DNA of 64,000 nt from VRUE01 sp963796705 (GCA_963796705.1 CAWCMK010000007.1:1-64000), one strand, 5' to 3'. Shown: positions 26,522 through 34,751, counted from the stretch's first letter. Made by a program: numbers and translations. Notes: generated by a model not told the origin, from the sequence alone.

Positions 26522-29500
26522 CTAGGCACGGTTGTTCCCCCGCTTGTGCTTACGATGGTGCTTTGCCTTGTGCTTCCTCCGCTTCTGCTTGGGCTTCGAC
26601 TTGTGCGCGCTCGGGTTGGGCGCGTTGCCGCGCGAGCCGAGGTCGCCTTCGCTGGTGACCGTCGGGGCGGCGGGCGCGGCGTTGCCTTCGCCATGGCACT
26701 CATCGGCGGCTTCGCAGGGCGCCAGGGCCGGTTCGTAGGGGAAGCCGCCGTCGGTGCGGGCGTCGTAGTAGGCGAGGAACGGGCCGTTGTGGTTCTGCGG
26801 CACGAGGATGTCGCGGGTCGAGAAGTAGACGTTGACACCGTCGGCGCTGACCCCCGCGAGCCCTTCTTCGCCGGCGTTGCCGGAGCCGCCGTAAATCGCG
26901 TGTCTGGTCAAGGTCGTCCCGGTCCCGGTGGTGATCAGCTGGGGCCGGCCTTCGGTGTACTCGTAGACGTCCAGCTGTTCGTTGGTGTCGGTCGGGACCA
27001 GGGGATCCTTGGTGGCGAAGAACGTCCGCCCGTCGTTCGACATGAAGATCCCCATTTTGCTGGCTTCGACGTTGAAGGCCGGGGGCTGGCCGTCGGGGCG
27101 GCAGGAGACGCAGATGAGCTTCCGCGCGGCCGGTTCGTAGGCGTACATCTCCTTGAGGCCCACGTTGTCGTAACCGGTCAGCTTGGTGGTGGTGATGAAA
27201 GCCATGTGACCGTCGTTAGGCGAAACCTGCATACGGGTGATCGGGCCGTGTTCCCCGCTGGACGGGTTCAACGAGGCGACGAACTGCGGCTCGCCGTTGC
27301 GGTAGACGTAGAGGTTCTCCCTGTTCGGCGTCCCCTTCCTGCCGTCGAGCTGTTCGGGCGAGTAGAAGTAGATTTCGCCGGATTCAGAGGAAATCGAGTT
27401 GTCGGTGAGAGTTTCGCCGGTGACCGCCGCGACACCACATTGGGTCGTCCAGGTTGCGGTGCATTCGTCGCTGTTGCCGCTGCCTTCGGCTTCGGGCCCG
27501 GCTTTCGAGACGAGCGTCAGTTTGTCCCCTTCCTCACTCCACATGTAGAGGTCGACGCTTTCGTCGGTGTCTTCGGAGGTGAGCTGTTCCGGCGAGGTGA
27601 AGAAAACCCTGGTGCCGTCGGCGGTCATGCCAACGTAGTTGACGTCTTTTTTGTCCGAGACTTCGTAGGTCACCGCGTCGTTGACCCTCATGTAGAGACG
27701 GGTGGGCTTCGGCGGTTCGTTGAAGTGGTTGTAGGGCGCGCTCGCCGTCGACATCAGGATGTGCGTCCCGTCCGTCGACACACCCGGGTGCGCGGGCGAT
27801 GCCATCGAACCGTAGCCGTATCCACCGTATTCGGGATTTACGCCTGGGAAGAGAATGGCCTCTTCGGTAGCGCTGGTGTTGCCGGGCTCCTGTTGGATGT
27901 CTTCGCCGTTCGCATCTTTGGAGATCAGCGCCGTCGTGCCGGTCGCCGCGTTGTAGTCATACGCCGAGCCGACCCCGGTCGTGAGCCCTCCGGGTGCGAA
28001 TGCGATGTTGGTCGAGGAAATTGCCAGGTGGCTCAAATCCGGCGAGGGCTGGAACGCGCCTTTGCTTTCTTCGACATTCGGGATGCTTTCGAAGTTCTGT
28101 GGCCACCTTTCCAGCAGGTTTCCTTCACTGTCCCAGACGTACGGGATGCTATGGGGCGGCTGCGGTTCTCCTTCGAAGCCACCGTTTTCGCGGAAGTCCA
28201 GGAACTTGCTGAAGTTCGCGTTGGCAAATAGCGCGCCTGCGGCGGTTCCTTCATATCCCCGCAATCCGACCAGGTGGGTTTTCCAGCCGGTGTTCGTGCG
28301 GGTCGCGATGTAGGTGTCGGCGCCAAGAGCATTGGTCGGTTCGGTTCCGTTGACGCCACCGAGGTATCCGTTGAAGGCGAACCTCGGGGGACTGACCGCG
28401 TAAGGATCCGCGTCGGGCTCGGCGTTGGTCAGCTCGACATTGCCGGTTTCTTCGGGGGAGACGAGCTCAAAGGCGCGACAGTCCGGCAGGTACTGGCTTT
28501 CGTTCTGCTGGCGCACGGTCGAGTTAGGGCAAGTCTGCGGGTAGAAGTTGAAGCTCTGGTCTTCGGTGCGAACCGCACCCCATTTACTTTCGGCGACGAC
28601 CCTGAAGTGATAGAGAACTCCCTGGAGTTCTGTGAGGTGCACCACGACGGCTTCGGAGGCGTTGCCGGCGGGTAGCGTTTGGCTCGGAGTGACCGAGCCA
28701 TACTGGGTCGTCGGCCCGTATTCGATGTAATAGGTTGTTTCGAAGCCGTGCGGATTGACCTCTGCGTCGATGTCCGCCGACGTGGCCGTCAGATGGCTGC
28801 TCGTGGCGGCTTCGATCGAGGGCAGTTCGTAGGTTTTGAAGCTCTTATCGGTCCCCTTGGAGACGCCGATCGAGTTTTCGGCGACGACGCGATAGTGATA
28901 GGTGAACCCGGGTTCCAGGCCCGTGATTTCGGAGGAGACGTGGGTCAGTTCCGTCGTCACGCCGGCGTCTTCGCCAGGCGGAATCGCGGTCTTGTGACCG
29001 TAGGCGGTGGTCTGGCCCCATTCAAAGTAGTAATGGGTGTCTTCTCCGGTCCCTTCGTATTTGGCGTTGAGAAGGGCCGAGTTCTGGGTAATTTCCGTAG
29101 CCGCTTCGGTGCCAAGGCCTTTGACGTTGTGCGGTGTGATGGTCTTGTCGGCACCCCTGCCGATGACGTGCGGTTCACCGTTTGTCAGCACAAGGCGGTA
29201 GTGGTAGGTTTCCTCGCCAACGAGTCCCGGCAGGTTCGCGTGGACCGTCTCTTCGCTTGAAATCGGCGTCGACTCCGAGCAGTTCTGTTTGCTGCCGTAG
29301 GCGCTCGTCAGGCCGTATTCGAAATAGCATTCGGTGATCGGACCGACCCCATTGGGATCCGCAGTGCCGCTCACTTCGCTGTTCCCCGTCGGTTCGCCGG
29401 TTGTCGCCTTCGGGGTGGTTAGCCCGAGGTATTCGACTATGTAGCCGCTGGAGCCCGAGCCGATGGTGACGAAGAGGGTGTCGGTCGCTTCGTCGACGGC

Positions 29501-30370
29501 GAGGCCGTGCCCTCCGTTTTCGGGGAGGGTGATCGTTTCAACGAGACTCGCGGTTTCGGTGTCATAAACATTGACAGTCGTGCCGCCGTTGCCAACGTAG
29601 AGCTTGTGTTCGGCGTCGTTGACGGCGAGGCCAGGTTCGCCTGAAGGCGCCGGGAAGCTGAGTTTGGTCGTGTAGCCGCTTTCGGCGGTGAACTTGACCA
29701 GCTGGCCGCCGCCGTAGGAGGCGGCATAAACGTCACCGTTTGCGTGATCGACTGCAAGCTTGCAGAGGCTGAAACCGATTTCGATCGATCCAGTGGCGGT
29801 CCCAGCAGCCGAGTATTTGAAGACTTTGTGTTGCGTGTAGTCGCCGGCCCAGGGTCCGCCACCCGGCCCGACGTCAACGCCGCAGATTTCGCCGCCGCCA
29901 GGGATGACGACCGGCCACGGCGCGCCGAGCGCGTTACCGCTCGAGTTCCAGCCGTAGATCCTTTCGCTGCTGCCGGACTGGACGCCGTAGATGTTGCCGG
30001 CCCCCGAGCTTTCCACTTCGATGTCGGGTTCCCCGCATTCGGTGCTGATCCCGGCACTGAAGGGGAATTTGCCGCCGAGTGGAGTCGCCGATCCGGAGCT
30101 GATGGCGAGGCCGTAGATCTTGCCTTCAGAGGCGAGGTAGAGGTCCCCGGAAGAGCCGTTGTAGGCGATGTGGCAGCCAAAGCCGACACCGCTCGATTTC
30201 GGGCCTTCCTTGCCGTATTCGCCGGTGACTTCGGTATGTTCGCTGGCGAGGCTCTGTGACACCGGCAGGGCGAGCAGCAACCAGGCCGCGGCGCAGAAGG
30301 TTGCGACACCGGCGCGCACCGATGCGGTCCTCAGGCGATCGCCGCGGCCCAGGTTCTCCTCTGCCCTCAA
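26522..30370 (-). CDS. Giant secreted NHL/Fn3 beta-propeller protein A (surface operon gene 1)
   Basis: The 1282-residue product starts at TTG 30370, supported by AAGGAG seven bases before it; a GTG near 30318 is the alternative. A signal peptide (AAAWLLLALPVSQSLA) precedes an N-terminal six-bladed-type propeller (VDHANGDVYAASYGGGQLVK, GLAVDEATDTLFVTIGSGSS). Three to four Fn3-like repeats follow (ITGLEPGFTYHYRVVAENSI). Then come the linker CPNSTVRQQNESQYLPDCRA-FELVSPEE and a C-terminal WD40/TolB-like propeller (SADGVNVYFSTRDILVPQNH). The tail is strongly basic (KRRKHKAKHHRKHKRGNNRA). It leads the operon, 114 bp downstream of a consensus promoter carrying two copies of the TGTCAAG-N4-GTAC motif. 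Surface location is predicted; the ligand is unknown. Confidence 0.8.
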   Translation of the reverse strand: MRAEENLGRGDRLRTASVRAGVATFCAAAWLLLALPVSQSLASEHTEVTGEYGKEGPKSSGVGFGCHIAYNGSSGDLYLASEGKIYGLAISSGSATPLGGKFPFSAGISTECGEPDIEVESSGAGNIYGVQSGSSERIYGWNSSGNALGAPWPVVIPGGGEICGVDVGPGGGPWAGDYTQHKVFKYSAAGTATGSIEIGFSLCKLAVDHANGDVYAASYGGGQLVKFTAESGYTTKLSFPAPSGEPGLAVNDAEHKLYVGNGGTTVNVYDTETASLVETITLPENGGHGLAVDEATDTLFVTIGSGSSGYIVEYLGLTTPKATTGEPTGNSEVSGTADPNGVGPITECYFEYGLTSAYGSKQNCSESTPISSEETVHANLPGLVGEETYHYRLVLTNGEPHVIGRGADKTITPHNVKGLGTEAATEITQNSALLNAKYEGTGEDTHYYFEWGQTTAYGHKTAIPPGEDAGVTTELTHVSSEITGLEPGFTYHYRVVAENSIGVSKGTDKSFKTYELPSIEAATSSHLTATSADIDAEVNPHGFETTYYIEYGPTTQYGSVTPSQTLPAGNASEAVVVHLTELQGVLYHFRVVAESKWGAVRTEDQSFNFYPQTCPNSTVRQQNESQYLPDCRAFELVSPEETGNVELTNAEPDADPYAVSPPRFAFNGYLGGVNGTEPTNALGADTYIATRTNTGWKTHLVGLRGYEGTAAGALFANANFSKFLDFRENGGFEGEPQPPHSIPYVWDSEGNLLERWPQNFESIPNVEESKGAFQPSPDLSHLAISSTNIAFAPGGLTTGVGSAYDYNAATGTTALISKDANGEDIQQEPGNTSATEEAILFPGVNPEYGGYGYGSMASPAHPGVSTDGTHILMSTASAPYNHFNEPPKPTRLYMRVNDAVTYEVSDKKDVNYVGMTADGTRVFFTSPEQLTSEDTDESVDLYMWSEEGDKLTLVSKAGPEAEGSGNSDECTATWTTQCGVAAVTGETLTDNSISSESGEIYFYSPEQLDGRKGTPNRENLYVYRNGEPQFVASLNPSSGEHGPITRMQVSPNDGHMAFITTTKLTGYDNVGLKEMYAYEPAARKLICVSCRPDGQPPAFNVEASKMGIFMSNDGRTFFATKDPLVPTDTNEQLDVYEYTEGRPQLITTGTGTTLTRHAIYGGSGNAGEEGLAGVSADGVNVYFSTRDILVPQNHNGPFLAYYDARTDGGFPYEPALAPCEAADECHGEGNAAPAAPTVTSEGDLGSRGNAPNPSAHKSKPKQKRRKHKAKHHRKHKRGNNRA

Positions 30371-30483
30371 GCTTCTTCTCCTTGACCGGCCGTCTTCCCC
30401 TGCCCGTGATTCCCTGTGGTGGGCGTGGGGCCCCTGGCCCTGTCGATTGATGTCCCAGCCCGCTCCCTAGCGAGCAAGCGGCA

Positions 30484-30512
30484 CTGTAAACGGGTTCGTG
30501 CATTTTTGTCAA
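30484..30512 (-). promoter_or_regulatory. Promoter of the surface-protein operon
   Basis: On the minus strand TTGACA (30507-30512) and TTACAG (30484-30489) are 17 bp apart, placing the start near 30477 and a leader of about 107 nt before the TTG at 30370. The -35 is embedded in a copy of the shared 15-bp motif. Confidence 0.6.
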
Positions 30513-30521
30513 GCCCGGTAC
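30507..30521 (+). promoter_or_regulatory. Shared 15-bp motif, copy 1
   Basis: TGTCAAGCCCGGTAC, matching TGTCAAG-N4-GTAC. It covers the -35 of the surface-protein operon in the region between that operon and the first TetR gene, so a repressor bound here would block the operon promoter. Confidence 0.6.
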
Positions 30522-30530
30522 GCGAGAAAA

Positions 30531-30545
30531 TGTAAAAGTCGGTAC
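30531..30545 (+). promoter_or_regulatory. Shared 15-bp motif, copy 2 (variant)
   Basis: TGTAAAAGTCGGTAC differs from the consensus at two positions and keeps its length and the GTAC end. It starts 24 bp from copy 1, in the same orientation and just over two helical turns away, which suits binding of two dimers on one DNA face. Confidence 0.5.
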
Positions 30546-30551
30546 CAGAAG

Positions 30552-30578
30552 TGTCAGCGATCGGACATTTCGCTGTCA
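30552..30578. promoter_or_regulatory. Inverted repeat upstream of the first TetR gene
   Basis: TGTCAGCGA (30552-30560) and TCGCTGTCA (30570-30578) form a 9-bp inverted repeat with one mismatch and a 9-nt spacer. It lies 20 bp before the ATG at 30599, a typical place for an autoregulatory TetR operator. Confidence 0.5.
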
Positions 30579-30598
30579 TATCTCGTACACGCCAAATA

Positions 30599-31948
30599 AT
30601 GGCCTGCGGGTTATGGTCTGCCGCCGGGATGGTGCCTGGGGAGCTAGGTTCTCAGCCGGTCGAGCCGCTTTTCCCTCAGCTCATCGAGGGACTGCGGGGC
30701 ATGCCTCCTGCCGCGGTCGCAGAGCACCAGCGCATCCGGCTCGAGGCGGCGATGGTCGAGGCGGTGGCCCGTCATGGATACGCCGGGACAACCCTGCGCG
30801 AGCTCGTTCGGATCGCAGGCGTTTCCAAGTCGACCTTCTACGACCACTTCGAGACCAAGCAGGACGCGTTCCTTGCAACCGCGGACTCGATCGTGACCCA
30901 GATCAGCGAACGGGTGCGGGTCGCCTATCGGGAGGGCTCAGACCATCGCGACCGACTCGTCCGGGCGCTCGCCACCTTCATGGATCTGGTCGCCAGCGAG
31001 CCGCAGGCCGCCACACTGACCATCGTCGAGACGCTCAGCCTCGGCCGGGCTGGGATCGAGGCCCGCGATCGCGGCTCGGAGGTATTCGAAGAGGCCTTGC
31101 GGAGCAGCTTCGAAAGCTCGGCCTCCAAGGTCGAGGTCCCGCTGCGCACCGTCAACGCGATAGCCGCCGGATTTCGCGGCGTCGTCTACCGCAACCTGCG
31201 CGCCGGCACCGCCAGCGCACTTCCCGGCCTCGTCGAGGCATTGGCCGACTGGGCCCTCGGATATCAGGTGGCACCGAACGCCGCGGTGCGGCGCGCCGCC
31301 GTGGCGGCGGCCAGGCCGGCACCGGCCGCCGAGCGGAACGCCGAGGCACTCGATTGGAGCGAGCCTCCGGACAGCCCTCGCAGTCGTGTCCAGCTGAGCC
31401 AGCGCGAGCGAATCGTCCGCGCAATCGGCCTCCTGGTCGTCGAGAGAGGCTATGAGACACTGACGATTCCCGCGATCTCCGCGACCGCCGGGACATCGAA
31501 TCAGACCTTCTACGAACACTTTGAAAACAAACGCGAGGCCTTCGTGGCGGCATTTGACGACAGCGCCGCCGAGGCCCTGGAGGCGACAACCCGTGCCTTC
31601 CGAACCTCCCAGGGCCCGGAGGCAATCGGGGTCGCACTGCGCGCGATGCTCCAATACATCGCCGCCCACCCGCTCTTCGCTCGGCTTGCCTTCTTCGATC
31701 TGCAGACCGCCGGCCCGGCGGCGCTGGACCGCGCAGATTCCGTGATGAGAAGCTTCGGTGCATTCCTGGAACCAGGCGTGGCTCCCGAGGAGCTCAACGT
31801 CGGGCCGTCGGAGACCGTCCTGCAGGCGATAACCAGCGGTGCCTGGGGCGTAATCCAGCATGAGCTTGCACACGAGAAAATCGAGACGCTGCCCGAGCTC
31901 GCCCCAGAGCTTGCCCAGATAGTCCTTGGGTCGCTACCCTCGACCTAG
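30599..31948 (+). CDS. Tandem double-TetR regulator 1
   Basis: The 449-residue protein contains two complete TetR units. The first HTH is TTLRELVRIAGVSKSTFYDH followed by FETKQDAF (about residue 65); the second is LTIPAISATAGTSNQTFYEH followed by FENKREAF (about residue 295). Each is followed by a helical ligand/dimer domain. A linker with SEPPDSPRSRVQLSQRERIV joins them. A covalent pseudo-dimer would bind DNA with two different reading heads. Start ATG 30599 is chosen because operators lie just left of it; ATG 30629 and 30701 (GAGGGA upstream) are alternatives. It diverges from the surface-protein operon and has a close relative next door. Confidence 0.8.
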   Translation: MACGLWSAAGMVPGELGSQPVEPLFPQLIEGLRGMPPAAVAEHQRIRLEAAMVEAVARHGYAGTTLRELVRIAGVSKSTFYDHFETKQDAFLATADSIVTQISERVRVAYREGSDHRDRLVRALATFMDLVASEPQAATLTIVETLSLGRAGIEARDRGSEVFEEALRSSFESSASKVEVPLRTVNAIAAGFRGVVYRNLRAGTASALPGLVEALADWALGYQVAPNAAVRRAAVAAARPAPAAERNAEALDWSEPPDSPRSRVQLSQRERIVRAIGLLVVERGYETLTIPAISATAGTSNQTFYEHFENKREAFVAAFDDSAAEALEATTRAFRTSQGPEAIGVALRAMLQYIAAHPLFARLAFFDLQTAGPAALDRADSVMRSFGAFLEPGVAPEELNVGPSETVLQAITSGAWGVIQHELAHEKIETLPELAPELAQIVLGSLPST

Positions 31949-31996
31949 GCTCCAGCGGGCGCCGGTCCCCCGCAACTTGGAGCTTGGGAGCGGATC

Positions 31997-32011
31997 TGTC
32001 AAGCTGCGTAC
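31997..32011 (+). promoter_or_regulatory. Shared 15-bp motif, copy 3
   Basis: TGTCAAGCTGCGTAC ends directly against the ATG of the second double-TetR gene. Bound protein would cover the start codon region. No good -10/-35 pair reads rightward between the two TetR genes, so this copy is better read as an operator than as a -35 element. Confidence 0.55.
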
Positions 32012-33328
32012 ATGGCGCCAGAAGCAACCGGAGATAGAGCCATCCAAGGAAGATCTCGGGCTGAGCCGGCCAGCCTGGGTCGCACCGTCACCGAACGGCG
32101 CCAGCGGTCCAGGTTGGAAGCAGCGATGGTCAGGTCGGTGGCTCAGCACGGTTACGCGGAAACGACGGTGGCCGAGCTGGTCCGGGTCGCCGCCGTGTCG
32201 AAGTCAACGTTCTACGCGCACTTTCGCGACAAGGAAGACTGCTTTTTCGTCACCCTCGACACGATCGTCGACGAAGTCAGCGCCAGGGTTGGAGTTGCCT
32301 TCCGCTCCCAGACCGGCCTCGAGCGGAGCCTCGCCGCGGCGCTCTCCAACTTCGCCGACTTCCTGGTCGGCGAAGCCGACGCAGCTTCGCTGGTCGTCGT
32401 CCACTCGCTCAGTCTGGGCGCGGCCGCGGTCCCCCATATCGAGCGCGCCGGCGAGGCCTTCGAACGAACGCTCCGCCAGAGCCTCGCCGAAGAGCCGATC
32501 GAGACCGGCCGGCCCTCGGAGCTCGCCGTTCGTGCGATCGTCGGCGGGATTCGCACGGTGATCTACCGGTGCCTTCGCGATCGACGCCCCGAGCAATTCA
32601 TCGACTGGCTGGAGCCGCTGCTGAGCTGGGCCCTCTCCTACGTCTCCGAGAGGGCCGGGACATACCCGATCGCGCAGCGGCCGCTGCCGGCGGAGGCGCT
32701 GGCCAACCCGGACCCCGACTACATCCCCTGGGATGAGCCGGCCGACAGCCCGCTGAGCCGCGAACGGCTGACCCAGCGCCAGCGGATACTCCGCGCCACC
32801 GCCCAGGAGGCGTCCCGTGTCGGCTATCCAAGCCTGACGATCCCCACGATCTCGGCCGCTGCCGGAACCTCCAATCAGACCTTCTATGAGCACTTCGAGA
32901 GCAAGGAGCAGGCCTTCATCTTCGCCTTCGAGAAAGTGGCCAAACGAGCGATGGCCGCGGTATTTGCAGCGGCGCTGACCGAGAAGGATTGGCGGGCGGT
33001 CGTTGAAGCGGGCCTCCGCGGCTTTCTCGAGTATCTGGCCCATGAACCGCTCTTCGCCCGGCTCGCGTTCTTCGAGCTGCCAGCCGCCGGCGCCGCGGCC
33101 CTTAGTCACGGTGATTCCACCGTGCAGATGTTCACCTCCTTTCTCGCCCCCGAGGCGCTGCCGCCGGGCGTCCCGACCCTGCCGGCGGTTGAGGTCGAGG
33201 TGATCGGCGGCGCCATCTGGTGGACGATCCAGTGCGAGATCGCGGCCGGAAACATTGAGAAGCTGCCGGATATGGCGGCCGCCATCTGCGACATCCTCTT
33301 CGTGCCCCTCTTGGCGCGCCAGGCGTGA
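32012..33328 (+). CDS. Tandem double-TetR regulator 2
   Basis: The 438-residue protein has the same two-unit plan as its neighbour: HTH 1 TTVAELVRVAAVSKSTFYAH (about residue 55) and HTH 2 LTIPTISAAAGTSNQTFYEH (about residue 275), each with its own helical C-terminal domain, joined by EPADSPLSRERLTQRQRILR. The second HTH is nearly identical in its recognition helix (AGTSNQTFYEHFE) to that of regulator 1, while the first HTHs share VSKSTFY. So the two proteins may read the same or overlapping sites. The ATG at 32012 abuts the motif copy, implying a leaderless or nearly leaderless mRNA. It lies 63 bp after the stop of regulator 1. Confidence 0.8.
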   Translation: MAPEATGDRAIQGRSRAEPASLGRTVTERRQRSRLEAAMVRSVAQHGYAETTVAELVRVAAVSKSTFYAHFRDKEDCFFVTLDTIVDEVSARVGVAFRSQTGLERSLAAALSNFADFLVGEADAASLVVVHSLSLGAAAVPHIERAGEAFERTLRQSLAEEPIETGRPSELAVRAIVGGIRTVIYRCLRDRRPEQFIDWLEPLLSWALSYVSERAGTYPIAQRPLPAEALANPDPDYIPWDEPADSPLSRERLTQRQRILRATAQEASRVGYPSLTIPTISAAAGTSNQTFYEHFESKEQAFIFAFEKVAKRAMAAVFAAALTEKDWRAVVEAGLRGFLEYLAHEPLFARLAFFELPAAGAAALSHGDSTVQMFTSFLAPEALPPGVPTLPAVEVEVIGGAIWWTIQCEIAAGNIEKLPDMAAAICDILFVPLLARQA

Positions 33329-33990
33329 TCAGCCGGCGATTCGCCTGGCCTCGGCGGATCCCAGATAGGGGCTCAGCAGGATTTCGACGAGCTCTCGCTC
33401 GAGCCTCCCGACGGGCAGCGGCAGCTCGGCGAGCAGTGTCCCCCTGACCACATATGCGGCTCCCCCGACCAGCAGTGTCTCGGTCAGGGCCGGCAACCCT
33501 GCCGCCTCGGGGTTGCGCTCGCGCCCCTCGCGCAGCATCGGCACACCCGCTCCATCTCCGCGGCCTGCCGCTCGAGGATCACGGGGCCCGCGGCCAGCGC
33601 CTCGATTACGAAAAAGCGCGCCCGACTGGCGGTTTCTTCGATGAACTCGAGGATCGCGGCGACCCCGACCCTGACACGCCTCGGCCAGTCATCGAGGGGG
33701 TCGATCGCGCCTGCCGCTTCACTCATCAGCCGCTCGAAGAAGGCGTCGTGGGCGGCGCTCAGACATTGGCCAGTGCTCTCGAAGTGCGCGTGGAAGACGG
33801 CCTCGGAGACGCCCGCGGCCGCGACGACGTCCCCGACGGTCGTCTCCGAGTAGCCACGTTCAGACGCGACCTTCGTGAAGGCATTGATGAGGCGCTCGCG
33901 CTGAGCCTGCGATTCGGGGCTCCCAGACCCGTTCTCGCCGACCTCCCGCTCGCGACCGCCCGACTCGCGGCGTCGAGGGTCCCCTGTCAC
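33329..33990 (-). pseudogene. TetR regulator 3, frameshifted near its C-terminus
   Basis: The GTG at 33990 begins a TetR protein with HTH TTVGDVVAAAGVSEAVFHAH followed by FESTGQCL. The frame runs to AAEMERVCR and then off into a wrong tail. From about 33545 the sensible C-terminus continues one frame over (LREGRERNPEAAGLPALTET, ending LVEILLSPYLGSAEARRIAG). That tail matches the end of the next TetR (AIEMVLSPYIGTEEARLAAS), so a single indel near 33540-33550 broke the gene or the assembly. Intact length would be about 220 residues. The DNA-binding half is intact, so a truncated product could still bind DNA. Confidence 0.7.
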
Positions 33991-33998
33991 GGCGCGGC

Positions 33999-34037
33999 AG
34001 CTTACGCAGGCTTCACCGAAAATGTCAAGAGCGGTAC
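33999..34037 (-). promoter_or_regulatory. Promoter of TetR 3 with shared motif, copy 4
   Basis: TGTCAAGAGCGGTAC occupies 34023-34037 on the plus strand. On the minus strand its TTGACA (34023-34028) is followed 18 bp later by TAAGCT (33999-34004). The start would fall within a few bases of the GTG at 33990, so the mRNA is probably leaderless. Confidence 0.55.
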
Positions 34038-34065
34038 ATCAAATCGATCGGCGATCGACGGTAAC

Positions 34066-34707
34066 TCAGGCGCTCGCGGCCAGCCGCGCCTCCTCGGTGC
34101 CGATGTAGGGGGAGAGAACCATCTCGATCGCTTCCGGTTCAACCTCGGCGAGCATCTCGCCCTCGTCGCCGAGCAGGTGACCACAGACGATCACCACGAC
34201 TCCGGCGATCAGGACCTGCTCGAGGGCATCGGGGAGGCCGGCCGCGGGCGGGTAGAGCAGGCGCCCCTGCTTGAGCTGCGAAGCGGCGCGCTCGATGGAG
34301 GCGTAGCGGCGCTCAATTCCGGCCGGACCGACGCGCACCGCGTCGATCGCGAAGAGTCGCGCCACCGGCTCGACCTCGGCGATGAACTCAAAGACGGCGC
34401 GAATCGATGCCCTAACCCTCATCGACCAGTCCTCGATGTCCTCGCAGGCTTCGGCGACGTGTTCGAGCATCCGCTCCAAGAAGCGGTCGAACGCCGCCAG
34501 AAGGCACTGCTCGACGTTCTCGAAGTGAAGATCGAAGTCCTCCGTCGAGAGCCCTGCGGACCGCGCCACGGTCTCGCGATCAACGCCCCGCAGGCCACGC
34601 TCTGTGGCGATCCTGGTGGCAGACTCGATGAAACGCTCGCGCACCTCCGCCGGCGCCCACTCGGCCGTCGCCTGGGCTGAAACGCCTCCCACCATCAGAT
34701 CCGGCAT
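34066..34707 (-). CDS. TetR-family regulator 4
   Basis: A 213-residue single-unit TetR. The HTH reads RGVDRETVARSAGLSTEDFD followed by LHFENVEQCL (about residues 38-68), then a helical ligand/dimer domain with EDWSMRVRASIRAVFEFIAE, ending VLSPYIGTEEARLAASA. It is a paralogue of the broken TetR 3 to its left, both in the same direction and about 75 bp apart. The ATG at 34707 is only 7 bp from the predicted -10, so translation is likely leaderless. It shares the intergenic region with fumC (divergent) and that region carries motif copy 5. Ligand unknown. Confidence 0.8.
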   Translation of the reverse strand: MPDLMVGGVSAQATAEWAPAEVRERFIESATRIATERGLRGVDRETVARSAGLSTEDFDLHFENVEQCLLAAFDRFLERMLEHVAEACEDIEDWSMRVRASIRAVFEFIAEVEPVARLFAIDAVRVGPAGIERRYASIERAASQLKQGRLLYPPAAGLPDALEQVLIAGVVVIVCGHLLGDEGEMLAEVEPEAIEMVLSPYIGTEEARLAASA

Positions 34708-34713
34708 GGGTCA

Positions 34714-34751
34714 ACAATGACCGGTACACATTCTCCTGTCAAGGAAAGTAC
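34714..34751 (-). promoter_or_regulatory. TetR 4 promoter with shared motif, copy 5
   Basis: TGTCAAGGAAAGTAC is at 34737-34751 (plus strand). Its reverse complement supplies TTGACA as -35, with CATTGT (34714-34719) 17 bp on as a weak -10. The region also faces the fumC start 66 bp away, so one bound regulator could affect both genes. Confidence 0.55.

Noticed and set aside
23881..26658. 925-codon plus-strand open frame inside the surface operon
   Set aside because: Exact antisense of the B gene; low-complexity Gly/Arg/Val-rich; the minus-strand frame has a signal peptide and a full paralogue.
26471..28231. 586-codon plus-strand open frame
   Set aside because: Antisense shadow of the propeller gene starting at 30370.
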